This document shows, piece after piece, positions 51,804-60,640 of a stretch of DNA of 64,000 nucleotides. Under the pieces are notes generated by a model. That model had not been told where the DNA came from and searched no databases. It saw only the letters and a list, made by a program, of their open reading frames with translations. Position 1 is the first letter of the stretch; each line of letters begins with the position of its first letter. Made by a program: the position numbers and the translations under genes. This DNA comes from Ruminococcus sp. Lineage in GTDB: Bacteria; Bacillota; Clostridia; Lachnospirales; Lachnospiraceae. The DNA is taken from contig JACERV010000008.1 in NCBI GenBank assembly GCA_013911065.1, positions 85,172-149,171 of the forward strand. Reading direction: 5' to 3'.

Positions 51804-52808
51804 ATGGCTTTATTTGAATCATATGAAAGAAGAATTGATAAAATCAATGAAGTATTAAATGGCTATGGCATTGCTTCTATTGAAGAGGCTGAAAAGATTA
51901 CAAAAGATGCCGGGCTTGATGTTTACAATCAGATAAAAGGAATCCAGCCCATTTGTTTTGAGAACGCTTGCTGGGCGTATATTGTAGGTGCAGCTATCGC
52001 AATTAAAAAGGGATGTAAGTCAGCGGCTGACGCTGCAGCAGCAATCGGTGAAGGTCTTCAGGCTTTCTGTATTCCGGGTTCTGTTGCTGACCAGCGTAAA
52101 GTTGGACTTGGACATGGTAACTTAGGAAAGATGCTTTTGGAAGAAGATACAGACTGCTTTGCATTTCTTGCAGGACACGAATCTTTTGCAGCAGCAGAAG
52201 GTGCTATCGGTATTGCTGAGAAAGCAAACAAAGTACGTAAAAACCCTCTGCGTGTTATTCTGAATGGACTTGGAAAAGACGCTGCAAAGGTTATCTCCAG
52301 AATCAATGGATTTACCTATGTACAGACAGAATATGATTACTACACAGGAGAATTAAAAGAAGTTGAAAGAATTTCTTACTCTGAAGGACTTCGCTCCAAA
52401 GTAAACTGCTATGGTGCAAACGATGTTCGCGAGGGCGTTGCAATTATGCACAAAGAAGGCGTAGACGTATCTATTACAGGTAACTCTACAAACCCAACAC
52501 GTTTCCAGCATCCAGTAGCAGGTACATATAAAAAAGAATGTATGGAACAGGGCAAGAAGTATTTCTCCGTAGCATCAGGTGGTGGTACAGGACGTACACT
52601 TCACCCAGATAACATGGGTGCAGGCCCGGCTTCTTATGGTATGACAGATACAATGGGACGTATGCACTCTGACGCTCAGTTTGCAGGGTCTTCTTCTGTA
52701 CCGGCTCATGTTGAAATGATGGGGCTGATTGGGGCAGGTAACAATCCGATGGTTGGAATGACCGTGGCAGTAGCTGTATCGATTGAGGAACAGATGTCTA
52801 AGAAATAG
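51804..52808 (+). CDS. GGGtGRT family protein, function unknown
   Basis: A 334-residue soluble protein of a family named after its motif, SGGGTGRTLHPDNMGAGPAS at residues 258-277. Other conserved-looking parts are GIQPICFENACWAY (Cys 51, 56), CIPGSVADQRKVGLGHGNLG (89-108), FLAGHESFAAAEGA and NGLGKDAAKVISR. No nucleotide, PLP or SAM motif is recognisable. AGGAGG precedes the ATG. It follows the IscU-like gene, and such pairs occur in anaerobic Firmicutes, Fusobacteria and spirochaetes as far as I recall. Codon bias suggests high expression. The function is not known to me. Confidence 0.8.
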   Translation: MALFESYERRIDKINEVLNGYGIASIEEAEKITKDAGLDVYNQIKGIQPICFENACWAYIVGAAIAIKKGCKSAADAAAAIGEGLQAFCIPGSVADQRKVGLGHGNLGKMLLEEDTDCFAFLAGHESFAAAEGAIGIAEKANKVRKNPLRVILNGLGKDAAKVISRINGFTYVQTEYDYYTGELKEVERISYSEGLRSKVNCYGANDVREGVAIMHKEGVDVSITGNSTNPTRFQHPVAGTYKKECMEQGKKYFSVASGGGTGRTLHPDNMGAGPASYGMTDTMGRMHSDAQFAGSSSVPAHVEMMGLIGAGNNPMVGMTVAVAVSIEEQMSKK

Positions 52809-52891
52809 CATCGTGAGGTGTCCTGAGAAGTGTAGAGACGTGATGAGGCGTCATGAATAGCTCACTATTTAAATTAAAAGATTAACAAATG

Positions 52892-52924
52892 CTGCATCAA
52901 TCTTCCATGGTTGGTGCAGTTTTA
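52892..52924 (+). terminator. Intrinsic terminator after the GGGtGRT gene
   Basis: CTGCATCAATC and GGTTGGTGCAG pair with G-T wobbles, followed by TTTTAC. A similar structure recurs at 63084. Confidence 0.65.
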
Positions 52925-52960
52925 CTATAATCCCAAATATTAGTTAAAATAAATAGGGTA

Positions 52961-52972
52961 TATGATATCATA
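52961..52972. promoter_or_regulatory. Palindrome at the LytTR gene promoter
   Basis: TATGATATCATA is a perfect 12-bp palindrome overlapping a possible -10 (TATGAT), 83 bp before the LytTR start. It may be an autoregulatory site. Confidence 0.35.
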
Positions 52973-53054
52973 GTGTACAAAAAGTATCTGCATTTAGGTG
53001 GAGGATATTGTTTCGCAAAAGTGTGATACTTTAAGAAGGGTAAAAGAGAAATAT

Positions 53055-53501
53055 ATGAAAATTATCATAGATGAGGTAAAAGAAACACAAGAAGAATATA
53101 TACTATTTCACATAAGAGAAATGGATTTGAAAGTATCTAATGCCATTCATTACTTAGAAAATATGGATACATTCTTAGTAGGCAAAGCTGATGAGAAATT
53201 ATATAAAGTAAAATTTAAAGACCTTTATTACATTGAGACAGTTGATAAAAAAACATTTTTATACACTAATGAAAACGTGTTGGAATCATCAGAGAAGTTA
53301 TATCAACTAGAGAAAAAGCTGCAATTTGCAGATTTTGTAAGAGTATCAAAATCAATGATTTTAAATATAGATATGATAGAACTTGTATATCCTACGATTA
53401 GTGGCAGATTTGAGGCGAAATTATTGAATCAGGAAGTTGTGGCTATTTCAAGAAGTTATGTTCCTGGATTAAAGAAAAAACTAGGATTAGGAAGGGATTA
53501 A
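53055..53501 (+). CDS. LytTR-type DNA-binding regulator
   Basis: A 148-residue protein consisting of a short N-terminal part and a LytTR DNA-binding domain (about 45-145: FKDLYYIETVDKKTFLYTNE; FVRVSKSMILNIDMIELVYP; AISRSYVPGLKKKLG). It has no receiver domain, so it is not a two-component response regulator. ATG 53055 is the likely start as the family begins MKIxIDE; GTG 52998 is an in-frame alternative. It is 4 bp before a DUF3021 membrane gene, a recurrent pairing in Firmicutes in which the membrane partner probably controls the regulator. Confidence 0.85.
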   Translation: MKIIIDEVKETQEEYILFHIREMDLKVSNAIHYLENMDTFLVGKADEKLYKVKFKDLYYIETVDKKTFLYTNENVLESSEKLYQLEKKLQFADFVRVSKSMILNIDMIELVYPTISGRFEAKLLNQEVVAISRSYVPGLKKKLGLGRD

Positions 53502-53505
53502 GTTT

Positions 53506-53913
53506 ATGAGATCTTTTATAAAAAACAGATGTATTATGTTCTGTATTATATTCTCAGTGCTGGTTTTAATTCATTTTTTTAGAGGCGGAGAGTTGTCCAA
53601 TGATGTCGTTTATTCATTTATATTTGTATCTTTTTTCTCTAGTGTTATGTCTTTTGTGCTAAAGGATAATGAAAAGTTTCGTGCCCGACGTGTGATGATT
53701 TATCAGCTTATATACCTTTGCATTATAATGGTCACTATTGTTGGAATCAGTTGTTTACTGGGGTGGAAACAGTCATTTTCAACAGTAGGTATTAACTTTA
53801 TAATAGTAATGGGCATCTATCTTTTGATAAAGTATCTGCTATTTACGGAAGATAAGAAAGAGGCGGAAGGAATTAACACTGCTCTTAAAGAGCGAAAGAA
53901 TAATATGAAATAA
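53506..53913 (+). CDS. DUF3021 family membrane protein
   Basis: A 135-residue protein with four hydrophobic segments (about 11-27, 36-52, 66-85 and 94-112) and a charged tail. This length, layout and its position 4 bp after a LytTR gene match the DUF3021 family. It likely senses or restrains its LytTR partner at the membrane, an inference from gene pairing. The ribosome site overlaps the end of the LytTR gene (AGGAAGGGA). Confidence 0.8.
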   Translation: MRSFIKNRCIMFCIIFSVLVLIHFFRGGELSNDVVYSFIFVSFFSSVMSFVLKDNEKFRARRVMIYQLIYLCIIMVTIVGISCLLGWKQSFSTVGINFIIVMGIYLLIKYLLFTEDKKEAEGINTALKERKNNMK

Positions 53914-54022
53914 AAGAATGAATGCAACTTGGTAGGCCTGATATACCGCTTAGGCATTTTTAGTGGAAATAATTTTGAAATTCTCCTATAGTTGAATCAT
54001 GAAAAGAAAAGGAGAATTAAAG

Positions 54023-54787
54023 ATGAAACATAATAGAAAAGATACTGAGAATAGTTCTGACTTAAATAATGAAAAAGTAGGAAGAAAGATCACCTTATTG
54101 GTATTGTTATCCCTGCTTATGCCTACGCTGGCAGGTGCTGTCATAGGGGTGGGGGAGATTAAAAATCAAGCGGCTGTATATCTTATACAGTTTATAGCGA
54201 TCTTTGTAGGCTGCTTGATCCTGATAGGAATTATAAAGAAAAGTTCGTTTACTTTTAATGATATAGGTTTCCGGGCTGGTCGTGTTGGTAAGTGGATCAT
54301 TGGTATCGTTGTGATAGAAGCAGTCGCTTTTACGGCTGGAGTTAATTTGGAAATGGATTTAAATACAATTGGGGCACTGGTACTATTTATGGTTTCTGTG
54401 GGATTCTTTGAAGAAATCATATATCGTGGACTGATATTGCAATATTTAAACAGAAGAAGTACTAAGATAGCTATTTTTTTATCAACTACTCTATTTGGAG
54501 TTGGACATATTGTGAACTTGTTAGGTGGAGCAGAGTTAAAGGCCACACTTGTACAAATTGTATTTGCCATGCTGTTTGGCTTTGTTTGTGCTGAAGTTGT
54601 TTTTCTAACAAACAGTATTGTTATAGGGATTGTATGGCATAGTATACATAATATCATCTCTCAATTAACCGCCACACCATCATCAGAATTGGAGTTTATT
54701 ATCATAACAGTACAGTGTATAATTCTGGCTGCTCTAGGATATGCATTTTGGTGCAGATTGAAGCTAGAACACACAAATGCACTCTAG
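54023..54787 (+). CDS. CPBP family intramembrane metalloprotease
   Basis: A 254-residue membrane protein with about seven to eight hydrophobic segments. The Abi/CPBP motifs are FFEEIIYRGLIL near residue 131 (the glutamate pair and Arg), LFGVGHIVNLLGG near 160 (His) and IVWHSIHNI near 210 (His). AAAAGGAG precedes ATG 54023. Members act in protein maturation or bacteriocin immunity. Its position 110 bp after the LytTR-DUF3021 pair suggests it is a target of that regulator, but no direct evidence is seen. Confidence 0.9.
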   Translation: MKHNRKDTENSSDLNNEKVGRKITLLVLLSLLMPTLAGAVIGVGEIKNQAAVYLIQFIAIFVGCLILIGIIKKSSFTFNDIGFRAGRVGKWIIGIVVIEAVAFTAGVNLEMDLNTIGALVLFMVSVGFFEEIIYRGLILQYLNRRSTKIAIFLSTTLFGVGHIVNLLGGAELKATLVQIVFAMLFGFVCAEVVFLTNSIVIGIVWHSIHNIISQLTATPSSELEFIIITVQCIILAALGYAFWCRLKLEHTNAL

Positions 54788-54795
54788 ATTCTTGA

Positions 54796-54847
54796 AAAAC
54801 TGGCCTTCTCAGCTTCTCAATCGAAACTGTGAAGGCTGGAAAGTTTT
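54796..54847. terminator. Terminator between convergent genes
   Basis: AAAACT with AGTTTT and an inner GCCTTC...GAAGGC form a two-part stem between the CPBP gene (plus) and the LuxR gene (minus). The plus side ends in TTTTAAG. Confidence 0.6.
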
Positions 54848-54891
54848 AAGAATACGCCAGGTTATTCAGTGACTGAAATGAAGAGGTTCTG

Positions 54892-57477
54892 CTATCTGAT
54901 CAATCCCAGTTTCCGGCCCTTTTCAACTGCGGCCACACGGGAGCTGACTTCTAATTTTCTATAAATGTTCAGAATATGAGTTTTGACCGTAGCAAGAGAA
55001 ATATATAGTTCTTCACCGATAGCTTTATTGATCTTTCCTTCGGCCAGCCTGGTGAGGACTTCGATTTCCCGTACGCTTAGGATCGTGTTGTTTGGTGCGG
55101 TGTAGAAATTAATCATCTCTGAATGGAACGCCAATTCCTTTTCGGAAAGTTTTTCGGCAAATAACAGTCCATACTTTTTCTGAACTTTAGCGATTGTCTG
55201 CCGGCTGAAATAGAACGGGTAGCGAATGGAATCATAGCAGGCATAATAGATTGCTTCCTGATACAAATCCGGAATCAATCGGCTGCCGTCAGGATAGTGA
55301 TCAAAAAGAAACTCTATCTTGCACAATGCGGCTTCAGTGATCTTTAAGTATACTTTTTCCTTTCTGGCATAGCTGAGAATATCATCAACGAGTGCAAGAG
55401 ATTTTGTGGCCTGGCCTTTTTCATTTAAAAGGCGGGCGTATAAGAGTTTGCTGTTCAGCGGCTGCAGGTCAGGAGTGTCTTCATATGTCTGGATATACTG
55501 TTCTTTCATAGCGATACCCATTTCATCGGACAACCACAAGTATTTTACCAGATTTGCGGTGACCGTAAGATTCCGATAGATGTCTAGTGATAATAAATGT
55601 TTGATCAGGGGTATGCCCTTTTCCTCTTGTCCCGAAAGGCAATAATATTCGGCCAGATTATGTTCGTAGGCGACCAAGATCTGGCCGCTTTTGTTTTTGA
55701 TAAAATCGGCACAGAGGTCCAGCATTTCTTTCGCTTTATTGAGTTCCATTTGCTTTAGGTATACACCGGTAATGCTGATATAATGATTCACATAAAAAAT
55801 GGAAAGGGATTTACTTTTTTCCAATTCTTTGACAATCTGCCGATGTATTTCCAATGACTTCTGAAAATATCCCAGCTCCTCATAATTTTGAGAACGAAGG
55901 CTCAGATTAAAAAAATCTATAAAGGGGTTTATCTTATCTTTAGTATAGCTTATACCGCTATCCAGTGAAGCCAGTGCCCCAAGAAAACAATCTTTATAAT
56001 ATAGAAAAGCGGCTCTCACCAGGGTGACAAAAGCTCTTGTAAGCGGCAGCAGTCCAAAACGATTCAGCTCATTGTCTGAAATGATCTCAAAATCCAGCTC
56101 CAGAGGATTGTCACTGAATAAAATATGGAGGCCGGTAAAGATCTTATAGGCTGGGTCTTGTTCAATACAGGGCAGTGCTATATGGTAGATGTCAGCACAG
56201 CCGGCCAGATCATAGTTACAGTAATGGGCGAAAAACTTTTGAAATGCGAAATCAAGATTAGAAACTGCAATATCCGTTGGTACCTTCATAGCAAAAGCAG
56301 TAGTGGTTACATTGAGAGGGAGGGGCATCAGCTGCTGCATCAGGGCGGGGTAGTTCTGAATATTCAGTAAAAGCTGTAATCCTTCCTCGTATTCACCTCT
56401 GGTCAGAAAGGCATCTGCAGCAATTTGCAGAATCTGTTTTCTGGTTTCAGCCGGAAGCTGTACAAAATGGGTATTCAGGTATTCACTTAAAATATTATGG
56501 CAGCGGTAAAGCCCTTCTTTTTCATCCAGACACTGAATCAGCAGATTTTTATTCAGCAGGCTGCTTAACATCACGGGAAAGTTTTCTCCCGGAAATAAAG
56601 CGTCACTTATATCCTGGTTAAAATAAGACAGACGGGAGACGGCGACGAGGAAATATTTTTCTTTTTCATCCAGCCGATCATAAATCTCATTGGTCAGATA
56701 CTCACTGATATAGGTATTATTCAAGTCAGAAGAAAGAATCTCGGCATCTGACTTACCAAAAGATGCCGCGGCAAGCAGCTGAAGTCCGCCGATCCATCCT
56801 TCTCCTTTCCCGGCCAGATAAAGCAGGGTCTCATCTTGTAAGGGCAGAGCTAGTGTGTTTTTTAAGAAAAAGAAAGATTCATCAGAAGACAGCGTCAGCA
56901 ATTTTTCGTCCAGACTAAGGAGTTCGCCCTGCATCAGATAACCGGAAAGATACAGGGGTGGGCTTTCTCTGGTTAAAAGGATGATATGAAAAGAAGCACT
57001 CATGTGTGAGATAAAAAAATCCAGTTCTTTCAGCAGCTTTTCATTGTTAAGGAGATGAAAATCATCCAGGATCAGAAAGATTGGTCCGTTGTTACCGGTA
57101 CTATGTTCGTCCAGGATATTCAGAAGAGTGGTTAAAAGTATTTCAATATCGTTGGTATGAAACGTATTATTGAAATTTTGTAAATACATATCTTTTGATT
57201 CACCTAAATAAGCTGCCAGCGCTTCGATTATATAATTCCAGAAGATCAGGGATTGGTTGGAAGTCTCATCCAGACTGATCCAAACGAAATCCGATGGAAC
57301 ACTTTCTTTAATATAAGAAGCGAGAAGCGTTGTCTTCCCGCTTCCCGGTCCACCCTTGATCAAGGTTATTTTATAGTCATCAAGATGTTTTAGCTGCTCA
57401 AAAAGAGTTTTTCTAATCATATAGTTTTTTCGGGGCTGTGGAATTTTTAGTCTAGTCGATAAAATATATTGATTCAT
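54892..57477 (-). CDS. MalT-like LuxR family transcriptional regulator
   Basis: An 861-residue STAND-type regulator. The N-terminal ATPase (about 1-300) has Walker A KGGPGSGKTTLLASY near residue 41 and Walker B IFLILDDFHLL near 133. The long central part (about 330-780) is helical, TPR-like, and the C-terminus is a LuxR HTH (about 795-861: LSVREIEVLTRLAEGKINKA; ISLATVKTHILNIYRKLEVS). Such proteins switch on target genes when an inducer binds the sensor. It lies at the end of an ABC exporter operon on the same strand, with its own TTGACC/TGATAA promoter, so it may activate that exporter. The inducer is unknown. Confidence 0.92.
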   Translation of the reverse strand: MNQYILSTRLKIPQPRKNYMIRKTLFEQLKHLDDYKITLIKGGPGSGKTTLLASYIKESVPSDFVWISLDETSNQSLIFWNYIIEALAAYLGESKDMYLQNFNNTFHTNDIEILLTTLLNILDEHSTGNNGPIFLILDDFHLLNNEKLLKELDFFISHMSASFHIILLTRESPPLYLSGYLMQGELLSLDEKLLTLSSDESFFFLKNTLALPLQDETLLYLAGKGEGWIGGLQLLAAASFGKSDAEILSSDLNNTYISEYLTNEIYDRLDEKEKYFLVAVSRLSYFNQDISDALFPGENFPVMLSSLLNKNLLIQCLDEKEGLYRCHNILSEYLNTHFVQLPAETRKQILQIAADAFLTRGEYEEGLQLLLNIQNYPALMQQLMPLPLNVTTTAFAMKVPTDIAVSNLDFAFQKFFAHYCNYDLAGCADIYHIALPCIEQDPAYKIFTGLHILFSDNPLELDFEIISDNELNRFGLLPLTRAFVTLVRAAFLYYKDCFLGALASLDSGISYTKDKINPFIDFFNLSLRSQNYEELGYFQKSLEIHRQIVKELEKSKSLSIFYVNHYISITGVYLKQMELNKAKEMLDLCADFIKNKSGQILVAYEHNLAEYYCLSGQEEKGIPLIKHLLSLDIYRNLTVTANLVKYLWLSDEMGIAMKEQYIQTYEDTPDLQPLNSKLLYARLLNEKGQATKSLALVDDILSYARKEKVYLKITEAALCKIEFLFDHYPDGSRLIPDLYQEAIYYACYDSIRYPFYFSRQTIAKVQKKYGLLFAEKLSEKELAFHSEMINFYTAPNNTILSVREIEVLTRLAEGKINKAIGEELYISLATVKTHILNIYRKLEVSSRVAAVEKGRKLGLIR

Positions 57478-57526
57478 AAGTCCTCCGATATCATAAACCG
57501 GTTTTGCTGCCAGTAAGTTGTTATTT

Positions 57527-57555
57527 TTATCAGTTTAACGCTTTTTCCAGGTCAA
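57527..57555 (-). promoter_or_regulatory. Possible promoter of the LuxR gene
   Basis: Read on minus, TTGACC (57550-57555) and TGATAA (57527-57532) are 17 bp apart, between the ABC permease stop and the LuxR start. Confidence 0.45.
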
Positions 57556-57556
57556 T

Positions 57557-58531
57557 TCAATGGCTTTGTACGTAATCTTTTTTTGTTTTTATGGCAGCCA
57601 GTATAAAGAAAAGGATTAAAAGTATACCAAGGTAGCTGAGTGAGCTGCGGTAAGAGGAAAAGAGAAATCCTTTTTCGACCTGCTGGACAATATTTAGATA
57701 TGCCTTTTGCGGCAGAAAGCGGATCAGATTTTCTAAAATAGTATTTCCTTTTTCAAAAGAATAAAAACTGCCGGCCAGCACAGTGCTCATAACGATGATC
57801 GCCGATGCGGTCATATTTGCATTGTCACTCTTGGCTGTCAGGCTGTTTAAAAACAATGCGAAGGCAGTTGCAAAAGCACAGATAAGTGCCAGTAATGCGG
57901 CATACTGTAAAATGGTAAAACCTAAGTCAAAAGGAGCTGCGCTGTTGATGATGCCAAGTATTGCCAGGGTCGGAAGGTAGAGCGTAAAGAAACTGAAGAT
58001 GCTGTGAGCAGCCAGATATCGTCCAAGGGAAAGGGGAGAGGAGATGACCCGGGTAATCTGCTTGTGCTCCTTATCCTCTGCAAACATGCACATTAGCGTC
58101 GCACCCTGCATGAGCAGGAACATCAGCAGATATCCGATGATCATCGTACCGACACCGCGCTTATCGGAGTGAAAAGTTTCCGGCAGAGAGCCTGTTTCCA
58201 TCAACTGTAGAATAGCGTCTTTTGTTTCCTGGCTTTTAATCGTCCGGATATCAAATGTGCCGTCCGGCTGTTCAGTTAAGATGGCATCATAATGCCCTGA
58301 AACCATTTGTGAAACAGGCGGAGCTTCTGTTAATGTGGTTATTTTTAAAGCGGGGATATCCATACTTTTCTGGGGGCTGGAAGTGACGACAGCGATATTG
58401 GCCATCGTCTCGGTTTGTGTGCTGAAAAAGATAGCGGCTGCGATTGCTCCGATGATCAGGACCAGCAGGGAGATGATCAGAGACTTTTTGGTGAGTAAGC
58501 GATAAAAATCGTTTTTGAATATGGCAATCAT
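57557..58531 (-). CDS. ABC-2 type exporter permease
   Basis: A 324-residue membrane protein. One hydrophobic helix (about 17-36) precedes a large external domain (about 40-125), and five more follow from about 130, with a CMFAEDKEHKQITRVISSPL segment near 165 that is typical of ABC-2 permeases. Its start overlaps the neighbouring permease by 4 bp. With the ATPase at 59284 it forms an exporter of unknown substrate. Confidence 0.88.
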   Translation of the reverse strand: MIAIFKNDFYRLLTKKSLIISLLVLIIGAIAAAIFFSTQTETMANIAVVTSSPQKSMDIPALKITTLTEAPPVSQMVSGHYDAILTEQPDGTFDIRTIKSQETKDAILQLMETGSLPETFHSDKRGVGTMIIGYLLMFLLMQGATLMCMFAEDKEHKQITRVISSPLSLGRYLAAHSIFSFFTLYLPTLAILGIINSAAPFDLGFTILQYAALLALICAFATAFALFLNSLTAKSDNANMTASAIIVMSTVLAGSFYSFEKGNTILENLIRFLPQKAYLNIVQQVEKGFLFSSYRSSLSYLGILLILFFILAAIKTKKDYVQSH

Positions 58532-59280
58532 ACGAAGTCCTCCGTTTTAAAAAATTTCGTGCTGAACAAAATACAAATGACCGAGACCACCGCCAAAATA
58601 ATGCAAGCCGGCAGCAACAGGGTGAATTTCCCGTCATATATAATCTGGAAGGCAGATAAAGCGACCCATTTGACCGGTGACAGATTGCTGACTGCGGTAA
58701 CTGCTTTACCAAGTCCATCCACAGGGAAAAATACTCCGCCAAGCAATGTCATTAGGGTGATGGCAAAACTCAGGATTTGGTTTACGGCTGCTTCGGTTTT
58801 CAGGACACAGCACAGCATCACACTGAAAGAAGCAGCAAATATTTCAACCAGGATCATTAATAACCAGAGATAAACCGTATTTGTTTCGCCAAAATTCACG
58901 TGAACAGTCACACGGAGTAACAAGGCTACGGCAGTATAACAAACGGTAGTAAAGATAACCGTTGCGATGATTTTCGGGAAATATATTGCAAAGGAGGGCA
59001 CCGGAGCATAGATCAAGCGCATGTTGGGACCTTTGATATCCTTTTCCATAAAACTGTTTGCAGCCAGTGTTCCAGCGTTTAAAGCACTGTAGATCATCGT
59101 TGTAATTCCATAAAAATCATAGGAAGTAATGTTGTCGCTGTAGCTGCCCTTAGCCAGAAAACCAAAAATGAGTGTCAGCGCAAAGGGAAAGGCTGTAGTA
59201 TAGAAAAGCCACATCGGATTAGTAAATAGATTGACAAGATCCATTTTTAAAATTCTTCTGAACTGATACATTCCTGACAC
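58528..59280 (-). CDS. ABC-2 type exporter permease
   Basis: A 250-residue membrane protein with about six hydrophobic segments, short loops and a FMEKDIKGPNMRLIYAPV motif near residue 77 typical of ABC-2 permeases. It lies 3 bp after the ATPase gene and overlaps the second permease by 4 bp. The two permeases probably form a heterodimer. AGGAGGTGTCAGG serves as ribosome site. Confidence 0.88.
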   Translation of the reverse strand: MSGMYQFRRILKMDLVNLFTNPMWLFYTTAFPFALTLIFGFLAKGSYSDNITSYDFYGITTMIYSALNAGTLAANSFMEKDIKGPNMRLIYAPVPSFAIYFPKIIATVIFTTVCYTAVALLLRVTVHVNFGETNTVYLWLLMILVEIFAASFSVMLCCVLKTEAAVNQILSFAITLMTLLGGVFFPVDGLGKAVTAVSNLSPVKWVALSAFQIIYDGKFTLLLPACIILAVVSVICILFSTKFFKTEDFV

Positions 59281-59283
59281 CTC

Positions 59284-60222
59284 CTAATCTCTCAGTGATT
59301 TCCCGGTCAGACGTAGAAATACCGTTTCCAGGCTTGTAGATTCACATGAAATGCTATTTATTTTTACCTTGTTTTGAATGAAAACAGAGATGATCCGATC
59401 TAGATTTTCAACACTTTTCAGGGTTGCCAGCTCCACCTGGGAAGCTGAAATGGATACATGCTTAACCCCTTCAATATGATAAAACTCTTTTTCATTGATG
59501 CCTTCCGTATGATCCACATCAATATGGTACAATCTTTCTTCATTCACGTGTTCTTTGAGTTCTTCTTTCTTACCGCTGGCAACAATCCTGCCTCCGTCCA
59601 TAATAATAATCCGGGTAGAGATTTCCTCCACTTCTTCCATGTAATGGGTGGTGTAGATGATGGTCATGCCTTTATTACGCAGCTCTTTGATTGAGCTTAA
59701 GATGTGATTTCGAGATTGTGGATCAATACCGACAGTTGGTTCATCCAGGATCAGGATTTCTGGCTGGTGAGCGATCGCGCAGGCAATGTTCAAACGACGT
59801 TTCATACCTCCGGAGTAGGTTTTTACTTTATCTTTTCGGCGCTCGGATAATCCGGCGAATTCTAGTGCCTGGTTACAGCTGGTGGATAGAGCATTTCCCT
59901 TTAAACCGTATAATGAAGCAAAGAACTTAATGTTTTGTTCAGCGCTTAGCTCTTCATATAAGGCAATATCTTGGGGGACGATGCCAAGACGCTTTTTAAA
60001 GAGCCGGAGATGGTCATGAACATTTTTGCCTTTGCTTTGGAACATTCCGTCTTCATAATTCAGTACGCCAGTCAGGATATTCAGGGTAGTGCTTTTTCCA
60101 GCGCCATTTGGTCCGAGGATACATAAGATTTCGCCCTTGTGTACATCAAAGCTCAGGTCTTTGATTACTTTTTTTGCTTGATAGCTTTTCTCAAGATTTT
60201 TAATTGATAAAATTGCTTCCAT
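59284..60222 (-). CDS. ABC exporter ATP-binding protein
   Basis: A 312-residue ATPase of the ABC-2/drug-export class. Walker A GPNGAGKSTTLN near residue 38, signature YSGGMKRRLN near 138, Walker B LILDEPTVGIDPQSR near 158 and the H-loop YTTHYMEEVE near 192. The C-terminal 70 residues form the usual DUF4162-like extension. AGAGAGGAAC precedes the start. It begins a three-gene operon with two permeases; the palindrome TCTCTATTATAGAGA overlaps the likely -10. Confidence 0.93.
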   Translation of the reverse strand: MEAILSIKNLEKSYQAKKVIKDLSFDVHKGEILCILGPNGAGKSTTLNILTGVLNYEDGMFQSKGKNVHDHLRLFKKRLGIVPQDIALYEELSAEQNIKFFASLYGLKGNALSTSCNQALEFAGLSERRKDKVKTYSGGMKRRLNIACAIAHQPEILILDEPTVGIDPQSRNHILSSIKELRNKGMTIIYTTHYMEEVEEISTRIIIMDGGRIVASGKKEELKEHVNEERLYHIDVDHTEGINEKEFYHIEGVKHVSISASQVELATLKSVENLDRIISVFIQNKVKINSISCESTSLETVFLRLTGKSLRD

Positions 60223-60248
60223 AATTGTTCCTCTCTTATTTGGTGATG

Positions 60249-60263
60249 TCTCTATTATAGAGA
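60249..60263. promoter_or_regulatory. Operator-like palindrome at the ABC exporter promoter
   Basis: TCTCTATTATAGAGA, with 6-bp arms and a 3-bp centre, covers the minus-strand TATAAT (60254-60259) 30 bp upstream of the ATPase gene. Confidence 0.45.
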
Positions 60264-60413
60264 GGGAATTGTTTTTTGCCTATCAACCGAACGGCTGATA
60301 TTATGTAGTGCCCTGAACAGCCCTCAGGTGTGGACAGTAGCACACATACGACTCGCAAATGGCTATTAGCATGTACTGCATGGGTAATACACAAAGGTAA
60401 TGCACAGAAAAAT

Positions 60414-60458
60414 AATAGGCTGATCGGTACTGGTAATACACAAACCGATCAGCCTATT
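60414..60458 (-). terminator. Intrinsic terminator after the recombinase remnant
   Basis: A perfect 15-bp stem (AATAGGCTGATCGGT at 60414-60428 and its complement at 60444-60458) has a T-rich tail on the minus strand. It would have ended the recombinase gene. Confidence 0.7.
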
Positions 60459-60472
60459 TTCTATTGTTCGTC

Positions 60473-60640
60473 TTATGAATAATCTAAAAGTACAATCCCT
60501 TCTTGAAGATCTTCGACAGTACAGTGGGTGTAATGATCAGTGATGTCGTTATCTTCATGTCCCACAATCTCTTTCAGAACCTAGTTTATTCGGAGATTGC
60601 AGCCGTCCGTGTTACCAGCACGGCGGTTTTTGCAGCACTA
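60473..60640 (-). pseudogene. Tyrosine recombinase C-terminal remnant
   Basis: On the minus strand about 55 codons run to TAA 60473-60475. They read LKEIVGHEDNDITDHYTHCT near the middle, the hallmark of the phage-type integrase C-terminus (GH...YTH with catalytic His and Tyr), then a short tail. A TAG stop interrupts the frame just before LKEIVGH (after NLRIN), and nothing upstream continues it; the bPH gene begins its end at 60638. This is a degraded integrase fragment marking an old integration event. Confidence 0.75.
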
